From an uncultured Aquimonas sp. (GTDB taxonomy: Bacteria > Pseudomonadota > Gammaproteobacteria > Xanthomonadales > Xanthomonadaceae): a stretch of DNA of 64,000 bases. Positions 23,900-32,462 of this stretch are shown here, one piece after another. Under the pieces are notes generated by a model. The model was not told the origin of the DNA. It made no database searches and saw nothing but the letters and a program-made list of their open reading frames with translations. The DNA lies in assembly GCF_937888285.1 (NCBI RefSeq), contig NZ_CALART010000030.1, positions 1 through 64,000 of the forward strand, read 5' to 3'. Made by a program: the position numbers and the translations under genes. Numbering within the stretch: the stretch's first letter is position 1; every line of letters begins with the position of its first letter.

Positions 23900-25336
23900 A
23901 TGCTGAAGCCGAACTATCCGCACTACATCGGCGGCCGCGCCGAATCACCGAACGCCGATCTCCAGGTACTCGAGAAGTTCAGCGGCGAGGTCGCGGCCTG
24001 CGTGCCGCTGGCCTCTGCCGCGGACGTCGAGCGAGCGATCGCAGCGGCCAGCGCTGCAGCGCCCGCGATGGCCGCCTTCAAGCCCTGGCAGCGCCAGGCC
24101 GTGCTGGAGCACTGCGTGCGTCGCTTCCGAGAGCGCGCCGATGAGCTCGCGCTCGCCCTGTGCATCGAGGCCGGCAAACCGATCAAGGATTCGCGCGGCG
24201 AGGTCACCCGCCTGATCGACACTTTCCGAATCGCCGCCGAGGGATCGGTGCGCATCGGCGGCGAGACGCTGAACCTCGAGATCTCCGCGCGCGGCAACGG
24301 CTACCGCGGCTTCACCCGCCACGCGCCCATCGGCCCCTGCAGCTTCATCACGCCCTTCAACTTTCCGCTCAACCTGGTGGCGCACAAGGTCGCGCCGGCC
24401 ATCGCCGCCGGCTGTCCCTTTGTCCTCAAGCCCGCGCCGCGCACGCCGATCGGCGCCTTGATCCTCGGCGAGATCCTCGCCGAGACCGAGCTGCCAGAAG
24501 GCGCCTTCTCCATTGTCTGCTGCAGCAACGAAGATGCGGCCCCACTGGTCGAAGACGAACGCTTCAAGCTGCTGTCGTTCACCGGCGGCGCGATCGGCTG
24601 GGACTTCAAGGCTCGCGCCGGGCGCAAGAAGGTCACGCTGGAACTCGGCGGTGATGCCGCCTGCATCGTCGATGCCGAGCCCGGCGTGGCGCTGGAGCAG
24701 GTGGTCGATCGGCTCGTCTTCGGCGCCTACTACCAGAGCGGCCAGAGCTGCATCAGCGTGCAGCGCATCCTGGTCCATGACAGCCTTTATGCCGCGCTGC
24801 GCGAGAAGCTGATCACCCGCGTCGAGCAGCTCAAGATGGGCGATCCGCGCGACGAGGACACCTTCATCGGCCCGCTGATCGACCACGCCGCCGCCGAGCG
24901 CATCGAGGACTGGATCAATGAAGCCAAGGCCGGCGGCGCGCGCGTTCTGGCGGGCGGCGAGCGCCGCGGCAATCTGCATGCCGCGACGCTACTGCAAAAC
25001 GTGCCGGCCGACTGCCGCCTGGCCCGTGAGGAAGCCTTTGGCCCGGTCGCCTACCTCGAACCCTTCAGCGACTTCGATGCAGCGCTCCAGCGCGTCAACG
25101 CCTCGCGCTACGGGCTGCAGGCGGGTGTGTTCACCCGCGACCTCCAGCGCGCCCTGCACGCCTGGGAGAAGCTCGAAGTCGGCGGCGTGGTGGTCGGCGA
25201 TGTGCCGAGCTTCCGCATGGACAACATGCCCTACGGCGGCATCAAGGCCAGCGGCCTGGGTCGCGAGGGCGTGCGCTGGGCCATTGAGGACATGAGCGAA
25301 ACGCGGCTGCTGGTGCTGAAGGACTGGCAGGGCTGA
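23900..25336 (+). CDS. Aldehyde dehydrogenase family protein
   Basis: 478 residues, normal ALDH length. Oxidises an aldehyde with NAD(P)+. Catalytic C284 (QSGQSCISVQR), E248 (LELGGDAA) and N153 (TPFNFP) are all present. The cofactor-loop motif reads FTGG (228-231) where many ALDHs have FTGS, and the C-terminal EAFGPV and MPYGGIKASGLGREG blocks are standard. The pattern is nearest to the phosphorylating/lactaldehyde- and succinate-semialdehyde-like ALDH groups; the substrate cannot be fixed. It stands alone, 294 bases after the homoserine dehydrogenase gene, in a gap with no gene. Confidence 0.85.
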   Translation: MLKPNYPHYIGGRAESPNADLQVLEKFSGEVAACVPLASAADVERAIAAASAAAPAMAAFKPWQRQAVLEHCVRRFRERADELALALCIEAGKPIKDSRGEVTRLIDTFRIAAEGSVRIGGETLNLEISARGNGYRGFTRHAPIGPCSFITPFNFPLNLVAHKVAPAIAAGCPFVLKPAPRTPIGALILGEILAETELPEGAFSIVCCSNEDAAPLVEDERFKLLSFTGGAIGWDFKARAGRKKVTLELGGDAACIVDAEPGVALEQVVDRLVFGAYYQSGQSCISVQRILVHDSLYAALREKLITRVEQLKMGDPRDEDTFIGPLIDHAAAERIEDWINEAKAGGARVLAGGERRGNLHAATLLQNVPADCRLAREEAFGPVAYLEPFSDFDAALQRVNASRYGLQAGVFTRDLQRALHAWEKLEVGGVVVGDVPSFRMDNMPYGGIKASGLGREGVRWAIEDMSETRLLVLKDWQG

Positions 25337-25420
25337 GAACCCATCCCTGCCCTTCGGCCTACTTCGCGGGTACACATTGCGACGTTATAGTGTTGCATTC
25401 TGTTCCCCTCGCCTCTCCCC

Positions 25421-27574
25421 ATGCCTACTGCCGCCTGTACACCCCGCACCCTGTCTCTGAGCCGTGCTGTTTCTCTCGCCCTGCTCGCTGTTGCGCCTAC
25501 CCACAGCTTCGCGCAGCCCGAGGACAGCACCGCCGAGCGCCTGGACGCCATTGAAGTGGTCGGACGCAGCGTCTCCGGGACCTACTACGCGGACGAGGCG
25601 GCCGGCGCGAAGTCGGCCCTGCCGCTGCGCGAGCTGCCGCAGTCAGTGCGGGTGCTTTCACGCCAGGCCATCGACGACCTTGGCGCCCTGCGGCTGTCCG
25701 ATACGGTCGACTACGTCGGCGGCGTCTCGCGCCAGAACAACTTCGGCGGCCTGTGGGACAACCTCGCGCTGCGCGGCCTGCCCGGGAACGAGAACACCGG
25801 CAGCGCCCTGTTGCTGAACGGCTTTTCGGCCAACCGCGGCTTCAACGCGCCGCGCGATACCGCCGACGTCGAACGCTTCGAGTTCCTGAAGGGGCCAGCC
25901 TCGGCGCTGTACGGCAGCAGCGAGCCCGGCGGCACGGTCAACCTGGTCAGCAAGCGGCCGCTGTGGCAGCCGGCCTCGTCGATCGAACTCTACGGCGGCA
26001 GCCACGCTTTCCGACGGGCCGCCTTCGACAGCACCGCGCCCGTGGGCGAGAGCTTCGCCTGGCGACTCAATGCGGCGATGGAGGACCGCGACAGCTTCCG
26101 CGATGTCGTCAACCAGCAGCGTCGACTGCTGGCACCGGCGTTCACCTGGAAGCTCGGGCTGGATACCGAGCTGAACTATGTGGGCCAGTGGCTGCGCCAT
26201 GAAGCCGTGCTCGACCGCGGCGTGCCCGCCATCAATGGACAGCTCGGCATCGTGCCGGTCGAGCGCTTCAACGGTGAACCCGCCGACGGCCGCGTGCGCC
26301 TGCAGAACGCCCAGCACCAGCTGAGCATCGACCACGCGCTGAGCGAGGTCTGGAGCCTGCGCGGCGCGCTGTCGCGGAAGGACGGCAGCCTGCGCGGCTT
26401 CTCTACCGAGCCCTCGCTGGTCGAGGCCGATGGCCGCACCCTGCGCCGCCAGCGTCGCTTCCGCGACTACGCGTCGGACGACACCGCGCTGCAGGTCGAA
26501 GCCGTTGGCCGCCTGCAGGGCGACGCCGTCGAACACGAGCTGCTGATCGGCATCGAGCGCTACGAGTTCGAGCTGAGCCAACGGATGCTGCGCATCAATC
26601 CGAGCGCAGCCGCGCCCTATGCCATCGACCTGTTCAACCCGGTCTATGGTCAGCCGCAGCCGACCCCGCTGGCGAACACCGACACCTTCGAACGCCAGCG
26701 CAGCACGGCGCTTTACCTGCAGGACTCGATCAGCCTGGGCGAGCGCTGGCGCGTCGTTGCTGCCGTGCGCGGCGAGCGCTTCCAGCAGGACTTCGAGAAC
26801 CGCCGCAGCGGCAGCCGCAGCGCGCAGGACCCGACCGAGTGGGTGCCGCGCCTGGGCCTGTCCTGGCTCGGCGGCGCTGGATACACCCTGTTCGCGAACG
26901 TCGGCCAGTCGTTCCGGCCGAATGCCGGCAGCGACGTCAACGGCGCTGCCTTCGATCCCGAATCGGGCCGCGCGCTGGAAGTCGGCGCCAAGTGGGAGCA
27001 CCGCGACGGCGGCCTCGGCGCCACGCTCACCGCCTTCCAGATCGACAAGCGCAACGTGCTGACCGGTGACCCCGCCAACGCCGGCTTTTCGATCGCGGCC
27101 GGCGAAGTACGCAGCCGCGGCCTCGAGTTCGATGCCTCGGGTCGCATCGGCGAGCACTGGCGACTCAACGCCGCCTGGGTGCAGCTCGATGCCGAGGTCA
27201 CACGCGACAACGTGCTCGAAGCCGGCAGCGCCCTGATCAACGTGCCGCGCCGCAACGGCAGCCTGCTGGCCGTGCATGAGCGCGGCCTCGGCAGCGGCCT
27301 CATCGGCCTCGGCGGCGGCGTGACCTATGTCGGCGAGCGTGCCGGCGAAACCCGCACCCGCGCCGAAGCCGCCAGCGGCCTCGTCCTGTTCCGTCTGCCG
27401 TCCTACGCCACCGCCAAGCTGGTCGCCTACTGGCAGCCCAGCGATCGCTTCAGCCTCTCGCTGGATGTCGACAACCTGTTCGACCGCGAGCATTACGTCA
27501 GCTCGGTGATGCGCGCCTGGGTCACGCCGGGCGAGAAGCGCCGCATCACGGTCGGCGCGCAGCTGAGGTTCTGA
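25421..27574 (+). CDS. TonB-dependent siderophore-type receptor
   Basis: 717 residues. The signal peptide covers 1-31 (cleavage after SFA). A TonB-box-like DAIEVVG (about 42-48) is followed by the plug (ELPQSVRVLSRQAIDDL, then FLKGPASALYGSSEPGG, the classic siderophore-receptor motif) and a 22-strand barrel ending in RRITVGAQLRF with terminal F. It should import a chelated metal or similar ligand with TonB energy. The ABC ATPase gene starts 1 base after its stop, so it heads a coupled operon with an ABC-2-type exporter, which is unusual. No Fur box was seen in the 84 upstream bases. Confidence 0.9.
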   Translation: MPTAACTPRTLSLSRAVSLALLAVAPTHSFAQPEDSTAERLDAIEVVGRSVSGTYYADEAAGAKSALPLRELPQSVRVLSRQAIDDLGALRLSDTVDYVGGVSRQNNFGGLWDNLALRGLPGNENTGSALLLNGFSANRGFNAPRDTADVERFEFLKGPASALYGSSEPGGTVNLVSKRPLWQPASSIELYGGSHAFRRAAFDSTAPVGESFAWRLNAAMEDRDSFRDVVNQQRRLLAPAFTWKLGLDTELNYVGQWLRHEAVLDRGVPAINGQLGIVPVERFNGEPADGRVRLQNAQHQLSIDHALSEVWSLRGALSRKDGSLRGFSTEPSLVEADGRTLRRQRRFRDYASDDTALQVEAVGRLQGDAVEHELLIGIERYEFELSQRMLRINPSAAAPYAIDLFNPVYGQPQPTPLANTDTFERQRSTALYLQDSISLGERWRVVAAVRGERFQQDFENRRSGSRSAQDPTEWVPRLGLSWLGGAGYTLFANVGQSFRPNAGSDVNGAAFDPESGRALEVGAKWEHRDGGLGATLTAFQIDKRNVLTGDPANAGFSIAAGEVRSRGLEFDASGRIGEHWRLNAAWVQLDAEVTRDNVLEAGSALINVPRRNGSLLAVHERGLGSGLIGLGGGVTYVGERAGETRTRAEAASGLVLFRLPSYATAKLVAYWQPSDRFSLSLDVDNLFDREHYVSSVMRAWVTPGEKRRITVGAQLRF

Positions 27575-27575
27575 C

Positions 27576-28310
27576 ATGAGCTGGCTGAATGAAGATGTGC
27601 GTATCGAAGTGCGCGGGCTGCATCACCGCTATGGCGAGCAGCAGGTACTTCGCGGGCTCGACCTGCAGGTGCGCGCCGGCGAGGTCTACGCCCTGCTCGG
27701 CGGCAATGGCGCCGGCAAATCGACGACGGTCGCGGCCCTGCTGGGCCTGATCAAGCCGGAGGCCGGGGAACTGCGGATCGCCGGCATCAATGTGCGCACC
27801 CATGTGCAGGATGCGCGCGCGCAGCTCGCCTACGTCGCCGAGAGCATCGCCCTCTACGAGCACCTGTCCGCGTTCGAGAATCTCGACTATCTGCTCGCTC
27901 TGGCGGGCATCGATCCCGACCCCGCCGACGTGATCGAACCCGCCCTGCTGCGTGTCGCCCTGCCTCGAGAGGCCTGGTCGCGCCCGCTGTCCGGCTACTC
28001 CAAAGGCATGCGTCAGAAGGTCGCCATCGCCCTCGCGCTGGCGCGACGCACGCCGGTGCTGATCCTTGATGAGCCCGGCTCCGGCCTCGATCCGCGCGCC
28101 ACCGCCGAGCTCAACGCCCTGCTGCAGGCATTGAAGACGGACCGGGTCGCGGTGCTGATGGTCACCCACGACCTGCTTTCGGCCGCCGACACCGCAGACC
28201 GCATCGGCTTTCTCGCCGACGGCCGCATCGTCGAGGAATGGCGGGCGCAGGGTCAGGATCGCTTCGACCTCAATGCGCTGCACCGTCGCTTCGCCGAGGC
28301 CGCCGCGTGA
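27576..28310 (+). CDS. ABC transporter ATP-binding protein (ABC-2 exporter type)
   Basis: 244 residues. Walker A GGNGAGKS (42-49), signature SGYSKGMRQKVAIALALAR, Walker B VLILDEPGSGLDP and the switch LMVTHDLLS are all intact. The sequence groups with ABC-2-type export ATPases (CcmA/NatA-like). It starts 1 base after the TonB-receptor stop and overlaps the first permease gene by 4 bases (GTGA). It should power the two DUF3526-type permeases that follow. Confidence 0.9.
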   Translation: MSWLNEDVRIEVRGLHHRYGEQQVLRGLDLQVRAGEVYALLGGNGAGKSTTVAALLGLIKPEAGELRIAGINVRTHVQDARAQLAYVAESIALYEHLSAFENLDYLLALAGIDPDPADVIEPALLRVALPREAWSRPLSGYSKGMRQKVAIALALARRTPVLILDEPGSGLDPRATAELNALLQALKTDRVAVLMVTHDLLSAADTADRIGFLADGRIVEEWRAQGQDRFDLNALHRRFAEAAA

Positions 28311-29767
28311 GTCCGGTCGCTGCGATCACGGGCACAGGCGGGATGCTCAGGCCGCGCCGCCGCGATGTGCTGCGGATCGCCCGCGAAGAGCTGCGCTGGC
28401 TGCTGCGCCACGGGCTAAGCCGCACCGCGGCGGTGCTGATGCTGATCCTGATGCTGGCGGCCACGGTCGCTGCGCTGGATCAGCGCACCCGCGCCGACTC
28501 GGCGCGCGCGCGCGCCCAGGCCAGCAGCGACCAGGCCTTTCTCGATCAACCGGATCGCCACCCGCATCGGGTCGTGCACTACGGCCAGTTCGCGCTGCGC
28601 CCGCTGGGCCCGCTGGCCTTCTTCGACTTCGGCGTGGACGCCTACACCGGGCATCTGATCTATCTCGAAGGCCATCGCCAGAACAGCGCCAACTTCGGCG
28701 ATGCGCGGCAGTCGTCCCTGCTGCTGCGCTTCGGCCAGCTCAGCCCGGCCTTTGTCCTGCAGCTGCTGCTGCCGCTGTTGATCGTTCTGCTGGCGCACGC
28801 CGCCATCGCCCGTGAACGCGCCAGCGGCAGCCTGCGGCTGCTGCGGGTGCAGGGCGTGCCCGTCGCGCAGATCGTCGCCGGCAAGCTGCTCGCCCAGGCC
28901 AGCGTGGCGATGGCACTCAGCGCGCCGGCGCTGATCGCCGTGCTCACGGTCGCAGGCGCGCACGGCCGGCTGCTGCCCGCGGCGCTGCTGTCCGCGCTAT
29001 ACCTGCTGCATAGCCTGCTGTGGGTATTGCTGGCCCTGCTGATCTCGCTGTTCGCGCCGCGACCGCGCGAGGCCCTGCTGGCGGCGCTGTCGCTGTGGGT
29101 GGTGCTGTGCGTGGCCCTGCCGCGCATCGCCGCTGACCACTTGCAGCGCAACCAACCCCTGCCCACGCGGGTCGCCACCGACATCGGCGTGCAGAAAGCG
29201 CTGGCGGCGATCGGCGACAGCCACAACCCCAACGACTCCTATTTCAGCGCGTTCCGCCAGCAGGTGCTGGAGCGCTACGGCGTGCAGCGCATCGAAGACC
29301 TGCCGGTCAACTACGGTGGCCTGGTCATGCTGGAGGGCGAGCGGCTCACCAGTGAGCTGTTCCAGCAGCAGATGCAGGCCCTGCAGGCAATCGAGGCCTC
29401 GCAAACGGAGGCGCTCTCCGCGCTCGGCTGGCTGTCGCCGCTGCTGGCCCTGCGTCCCGCCTCCATGCAGTTGAGCGGCACCGATGCCGGCACCCACCAC
29501 GCGTTTCTCGCGCAGGCCGAAGAGCACCGTTTCGCCTTCGTACAGGCGCTCAATACCCTGCACGCCGAAGAGATCGCGCAGGTCGACGACCGCGCGCAGA
29601 AGCTCTCGCGTGACACCTGGGCCACGCTGCCGCGCTTCGAGTTCGTGCCGCCGGCGCTGAGCCCCAGCGTGGAGCTGCTGCGTGCGCTCGGCGTGCTCCT
29701 GCTGTGGGTCCTGCTGCTGGCCATTGCCCTGCCGCTGTCCGCCGTGCGCGCGGAGGCACGGCCATGA
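28307..29767 (+). CDS. ABC-2-type permease, DUF3526 family (first of two)
   Basis: 486 residues from a GTG at 28307 that overlaps the ATPase stop. The frame is open further back, but only inside the ATPase gene. One helix (about 38-56) is followed by a large periplasmic loop with HPHRVVHYGQFALRPLGPLAFFDFG, then helices from about 150 to 290, a second soluble domain (about 295-455) and a final helix (about 460-480). The long insert between helices is typical of DUF3526/ABC-2 permeases, whose substrates are unknown. ATGA overlap with the next gene. Confidence 0.82.
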   Translation: MSPVAAITGTGGMLRPRRRDVLRIAREELRWLLRHGLSRTAAVLMLILMLAATVAALDQRTRADSARARAQASSDQAFLDQPDRHPHRVVHYGQFALRPLGPLAFFDFGVDAYTGHLIYLEGHRQNSANFGDARQSSLLLRFGQLSPAFVLQLLLPLLIVLLAHAAIARERASGSLRLLRVQGVPVAQIVAGKLLAQASVAMALSAPALIAVLTVAGAHGRLLPAALLSALYLLHSLLWVLLALLISLFAPRPREALLAALSLWVVLCVALPRIAADHLQRNQPLPTRVATDIGVQKALAAIGDSHNPNDSYFSAFRQQVLERYGVQRIEDLPVNYGGLVMLEGERLTSELFQQQMQALQAIEASQTEALSALGWLSPLLALRPASMQLSGTDAGTHHAFLAQAEEHRFAFVQALNTLHAEEIAQVDDRAQKLSRDTWATLPRFEFVPPALSPSVELLRALGVLLLWVLLLAIALPLSAVRAEARP

Positions 29768-31167
29768 ACGCCCTGCCCCACGCGCAGCCGGGGACGGCGC
29801 CGCGCCCACGCCCATTCTCCCTGCTGCACCGCGAGCTGCGCCTGCTGCTGCGCTCACGCATGGCCGTGCTCGCGCTTCTGGTGCTGGCGGCATTGAGTCT
29901 CGCCGCCAGCTGGAATGGCGCGCGGCAGATGGATGCTCAGCGCGAGCGCATCGCCGAAGCCCAGACCCTGCAGGCGGAGAGCAGCGGGCTGGTGCAGGCC
30001 CGCTACGGCGCCGGCGGCGACGCAGGCATCCTCGCCTACCACCGCTTCGTGCTGGCCTGGGATTCGCCCGCGCCACTGGGTTTCGTCGCGATCGGCCAGC
30101 GCGACATCGCGCCCTGGCTGATGCGCGTGCGGGCGCTGGGGCTGGAGGCGCAACTCTACGAGGGTGAGCACGCCAACCCGGCGCTGGCCCTGGCTGGCCG
30201 CTTCGACTTCGCCTTTGTGCTCGTCTACCTCGCTCCGCTGGTGTTGATCGCCTTGCTGCACGATCTGGTCAGCGCCGAACGCGAAGCCGGGCGCCTGCGC
30301 CTGCTGCGCACGCTGGCGTCCACGCACGGCCTGTGGTGGCGGCGCGTCGGCCTGCGCATTGGGCTCACCGGCCTGGCCCTGTGTTTGCCGCTGCTGCCCT
30401 TCGCTGTGTCCAGCGCCGCCCCGGCCTTGTCGATCGCGGCCCTGCTCGGCATCTGCCTGCTCTACCTCCTGTTCTGGGGCGCGCTTTGCGTCTGTCTGGC
30501 CAGTGCGGCCAGCAGTTCGGGTGCGAACGCGGCCCGTCTGGTCGGGCTGTGGCTGCTGCTGTGTCTTGTCCTGCCCAGTCTTGGCAACGCCGCCCTGCAG
30601 CGCTTCCAGCCGATCGACAGCGGCATGGACCTGATGCTGGCCCAGCGCGAAGAGGTGCACGCCGGCTGGGATCGCCCCAAGCCGGAGACCTTCGAGCGCT
30701 TCTTCGAGGATCACCCCGAGTGGCAGGACACGCCGCCGGTGGAAACGCGCTTCCACTGGAAGTGGTACTACGCCCTGCAGCACGCGGGCGACATGGCCGT
30801 GCGCGAGGCCAGCGAGGACTACCAACGCCAGCTCGGGCTGCGCGAGACCTCGACCCGCCAGCTCGCCCTTGCCCTGCCCAACGTCGCCGCGCAGGCCGCC
30901 CTGCATCGTCTTGCCGACAGCGATCTGGACGCCCACCTCGCCTTTCTCGATGAAGTGCGCACCCTGCATCGCGCCCTGCGCATCCACCTCTACCCCTACG
31001 TCTTCGAGGAGCGCCCGTGGACGACCGCAGACGAAGCGCAGGTTCCGCAGTTCGTCGAAGCAGCACCCACGGCGCCTCCGCCCCTGCGGCTGCAGGCAAT
31101 CCTCCTGCTGCAGGCACTGCTGCTCGCCCGGCTCGCCCGGCATCGACTGTCGCGTGCGGTCACCTGA
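29764..31167 (+). CDS. ABC-2-type permease, DUF3526 family (second of two)
   Basis: 467 residues, a paralogue of the preceding permease with the same plan: helix at about 34-50, a periplasmic region with AYHRFVLAWDSPAPLGF, a helical block about 145-285, a soluble loop containing HPEWQDTPPVETRFHWKWYY, and a last helix near 440-460. It probably forms a heterodimer with its neighbour. Start at the ATG at 29764, overlapping the previous stop by 4 bases. It ends the coupled four-gene unit; the RND genes follow after 239 bases. Confidence 0.82.
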   Translation: MNALPHAQPGTAPRPRPFSLLHRELRLLLRSRMAVLALLVLAALSLAASWNGARQMDAQRERIAEAQTLQAESSGLVQARYGAGGDAGILAYHRFVLAWDSPAPLGFVAIGQRDIAPWLMRVRALGLEAQLYEGEHANPALALAGRFDFAFVLVYLAPLVLIALLHDLVSAEREAGRLRLLRTLASTHGLWWRRVGLRIGLTGLALCLPLLPFAVSSAAPALSIAALLGICLLYLLFWGALCVCLASAASSSGANAARLVGLWLLLCLVLPSLGNAALQRFQPIDSGMDLMLAQREEVHAGWDRPKPETFERFFEDHPEWQDTPPVETRFHWKWYYALQHAGDMAVREASEDYQRQLGLRETSTRQLALALPNVAAQAALHRLADSDLDAHLAFLDEVRTLHRALRIHLYPYVFEERPWTTADEAQVPQFVEAAPTAPPPLRLQAILLLQALLLARLARHRLSRAVT

Positions 31168-31406
31168 GCCGCGCGGTCGGTCTGATCCACCTCTTGCGGT
31201 GGCGCCTCGCGGAACATTCGCCCTTCCACAGACTTCCATTGCCGCCGGCTGATCGAGCAGCATGGAGTTCCAAGAGGGCGGCCATGGAGAAGAGCCGTAC
31301 AGACGGGCGCCAGGGATGCGCACCCGATGTCATGCTCCTGTGCTGAAATGCCGCGTTGAGACGCCTACCCACCCGCATGAAGCGTGCACACCTGACAGGA
31401 AGTCCC

Positions 31407-32462
31407 ATGCACCGTCCAGCCCGATCTGCTGCCCTGCTTTTCTGCACCTTTGTCGCCCTGGGCATTCCTCTTTCCTCGGATGCCCAGCCCGAGGCGACGA
31501 CAGCGGCAATTCCCGCCTCCAACCGCATCGAGCTGCAGCCCATCGAAGCCCTGGCCCTGCCCGATCGCCAGAGCGCCAGTGCGACCGTGCTGGCTCCGAA
31601 CGATGCGCTGATCGCCGCCGAAGTCGCCGCGGCCGTGGCCACGGTGCATGTGGAGGCCGGCCGCGAGGTCGAAACGGGCGCCCTGCTGATCAGCCTGGAC
31701 GAGCGCGACGCGCGGCTGGGGCTGCAGCAGGCCGAAGCCCAGCTCAAGGCGGCGCAGGCGCGACTGACCCTGGCGACCCAGCGCGCCGAGCGCGGGCGCA
31801 GCCTGCGCGCCGAGCGCCATATCAGCGAGGACGAACTGCTGGCGCTGGAGACGGGCCTCGATGCCGCAAAGGCCGACGTCGATCTGGCGCGCGCCGCGCG
31901 CGATGCGGCGGCGAGACAGCTGGAGAAATGCCGCGTCCGCGCGCCATTCGCGGGAGTGGTGCTGGAGCGCCAGGCCCAGGTGGGTGCGCTGGCAGCGCCG
32001 GGCACGCCACTGCTGCGTCTGGTCTCCACCGCCGCGCCCGAGGTCGAGGCCCAGCTTGCACCCGAGGCCGCGAACCGGCTCGAAGAAGGGCGCGACTTCG
32101 CCTTCGTGTCGACAGGCCGACGCTATGCGCTGCAGCTGGAAGCGCTGTCGCCCCTGCTGGAGCGCAGTGCCCGCACCCGGCTCGCGCGCTTCGCCTTCAC
32201 CGGCGAGGCCGCGCCTGCCGGCAGCACCGGACAGATCGAGTGGACGACGGCCGCCCTGCTGCTGCCGGCCGAGCTGATGGTCAAGCGCGGCGGACAGCTC
32301 GGCGCCTTCATCGACCAGGCGGGGGCCGCCCGCTTCGTGCCAGCCCCGGATGCCCAGGAAGGTCGGCCGTTCCGCCTTGAGGTGCCCGCCGGCACCCGCG
32401 TCGTCAGCCACGGCCAGCAGGGCCTGAACGAAGGTGACGCGCTGCCGGTGTCCGCGCCATGA
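31407..32462 (+). CDS. RND efflux periplasmic adaptor (membrane fusion protein)
   Basis: 351 residues. I choose the ATG at 31407 because CAGGAAG lies 7 bases upstream and a signal peptide begins there (cleavage near SDA at about 27); an ATG at 31377 and a TTG at 31356 are poorer. The barrel-sandwich/lipoyl halves (VHVEAGREVETGALLISLDE and CRVRAPFAGVV) flank a helical hairpin (about 92-150), followed by a beta-barrel domain. It connects the RND pump to an outer-membrane channel; no TolC-type gene is in the window. The stop overlaps the pump start by 4 bases. Confidence 0.9.
   Translation: MHRPARSAALLFCTFVALGIPLSSDAQPEATTAAIPASNRIELQPIEALALPDRQSASATVLAPNDALIAAEVAAAVATVHVEAGREVETGALLISLDERDARLGLQQAEAQLKAAQARLTLATQRAERGRSLRAERHISEDELLALETGLDAAKADVDLARAARDAAARQLEKCRVRAPFAGVVLERQAQVGALAAPGTPLLRLVSTAAPEVEAQLAPEAANRLEEGRDFAFVSTGRRYALQLEALSPLLERSARTRLARFAFTGEAAPAGSTGQIEWTTAALLLPAELMVKRGGQLGAFIDQAGAARFVPAPDAQEGRPFRLEVPAGTRVVSHGQQGLNEGDALPVSAP

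Noticed and set aside
25378..25391. Fur box upstream of the TonB siderophore receptor
   Set aside because: The AT-richer stretch contains TATAGT but no GATAATGATAATCATTATC-like symmetry; at most a weak -10 element.
25658..27577. 639-codon open frame antisense to the TonB siderophore receptor
   Set aside because: Low-complexity Ala/Gly/Val composition; sense-strand receptor features are unambiguous.
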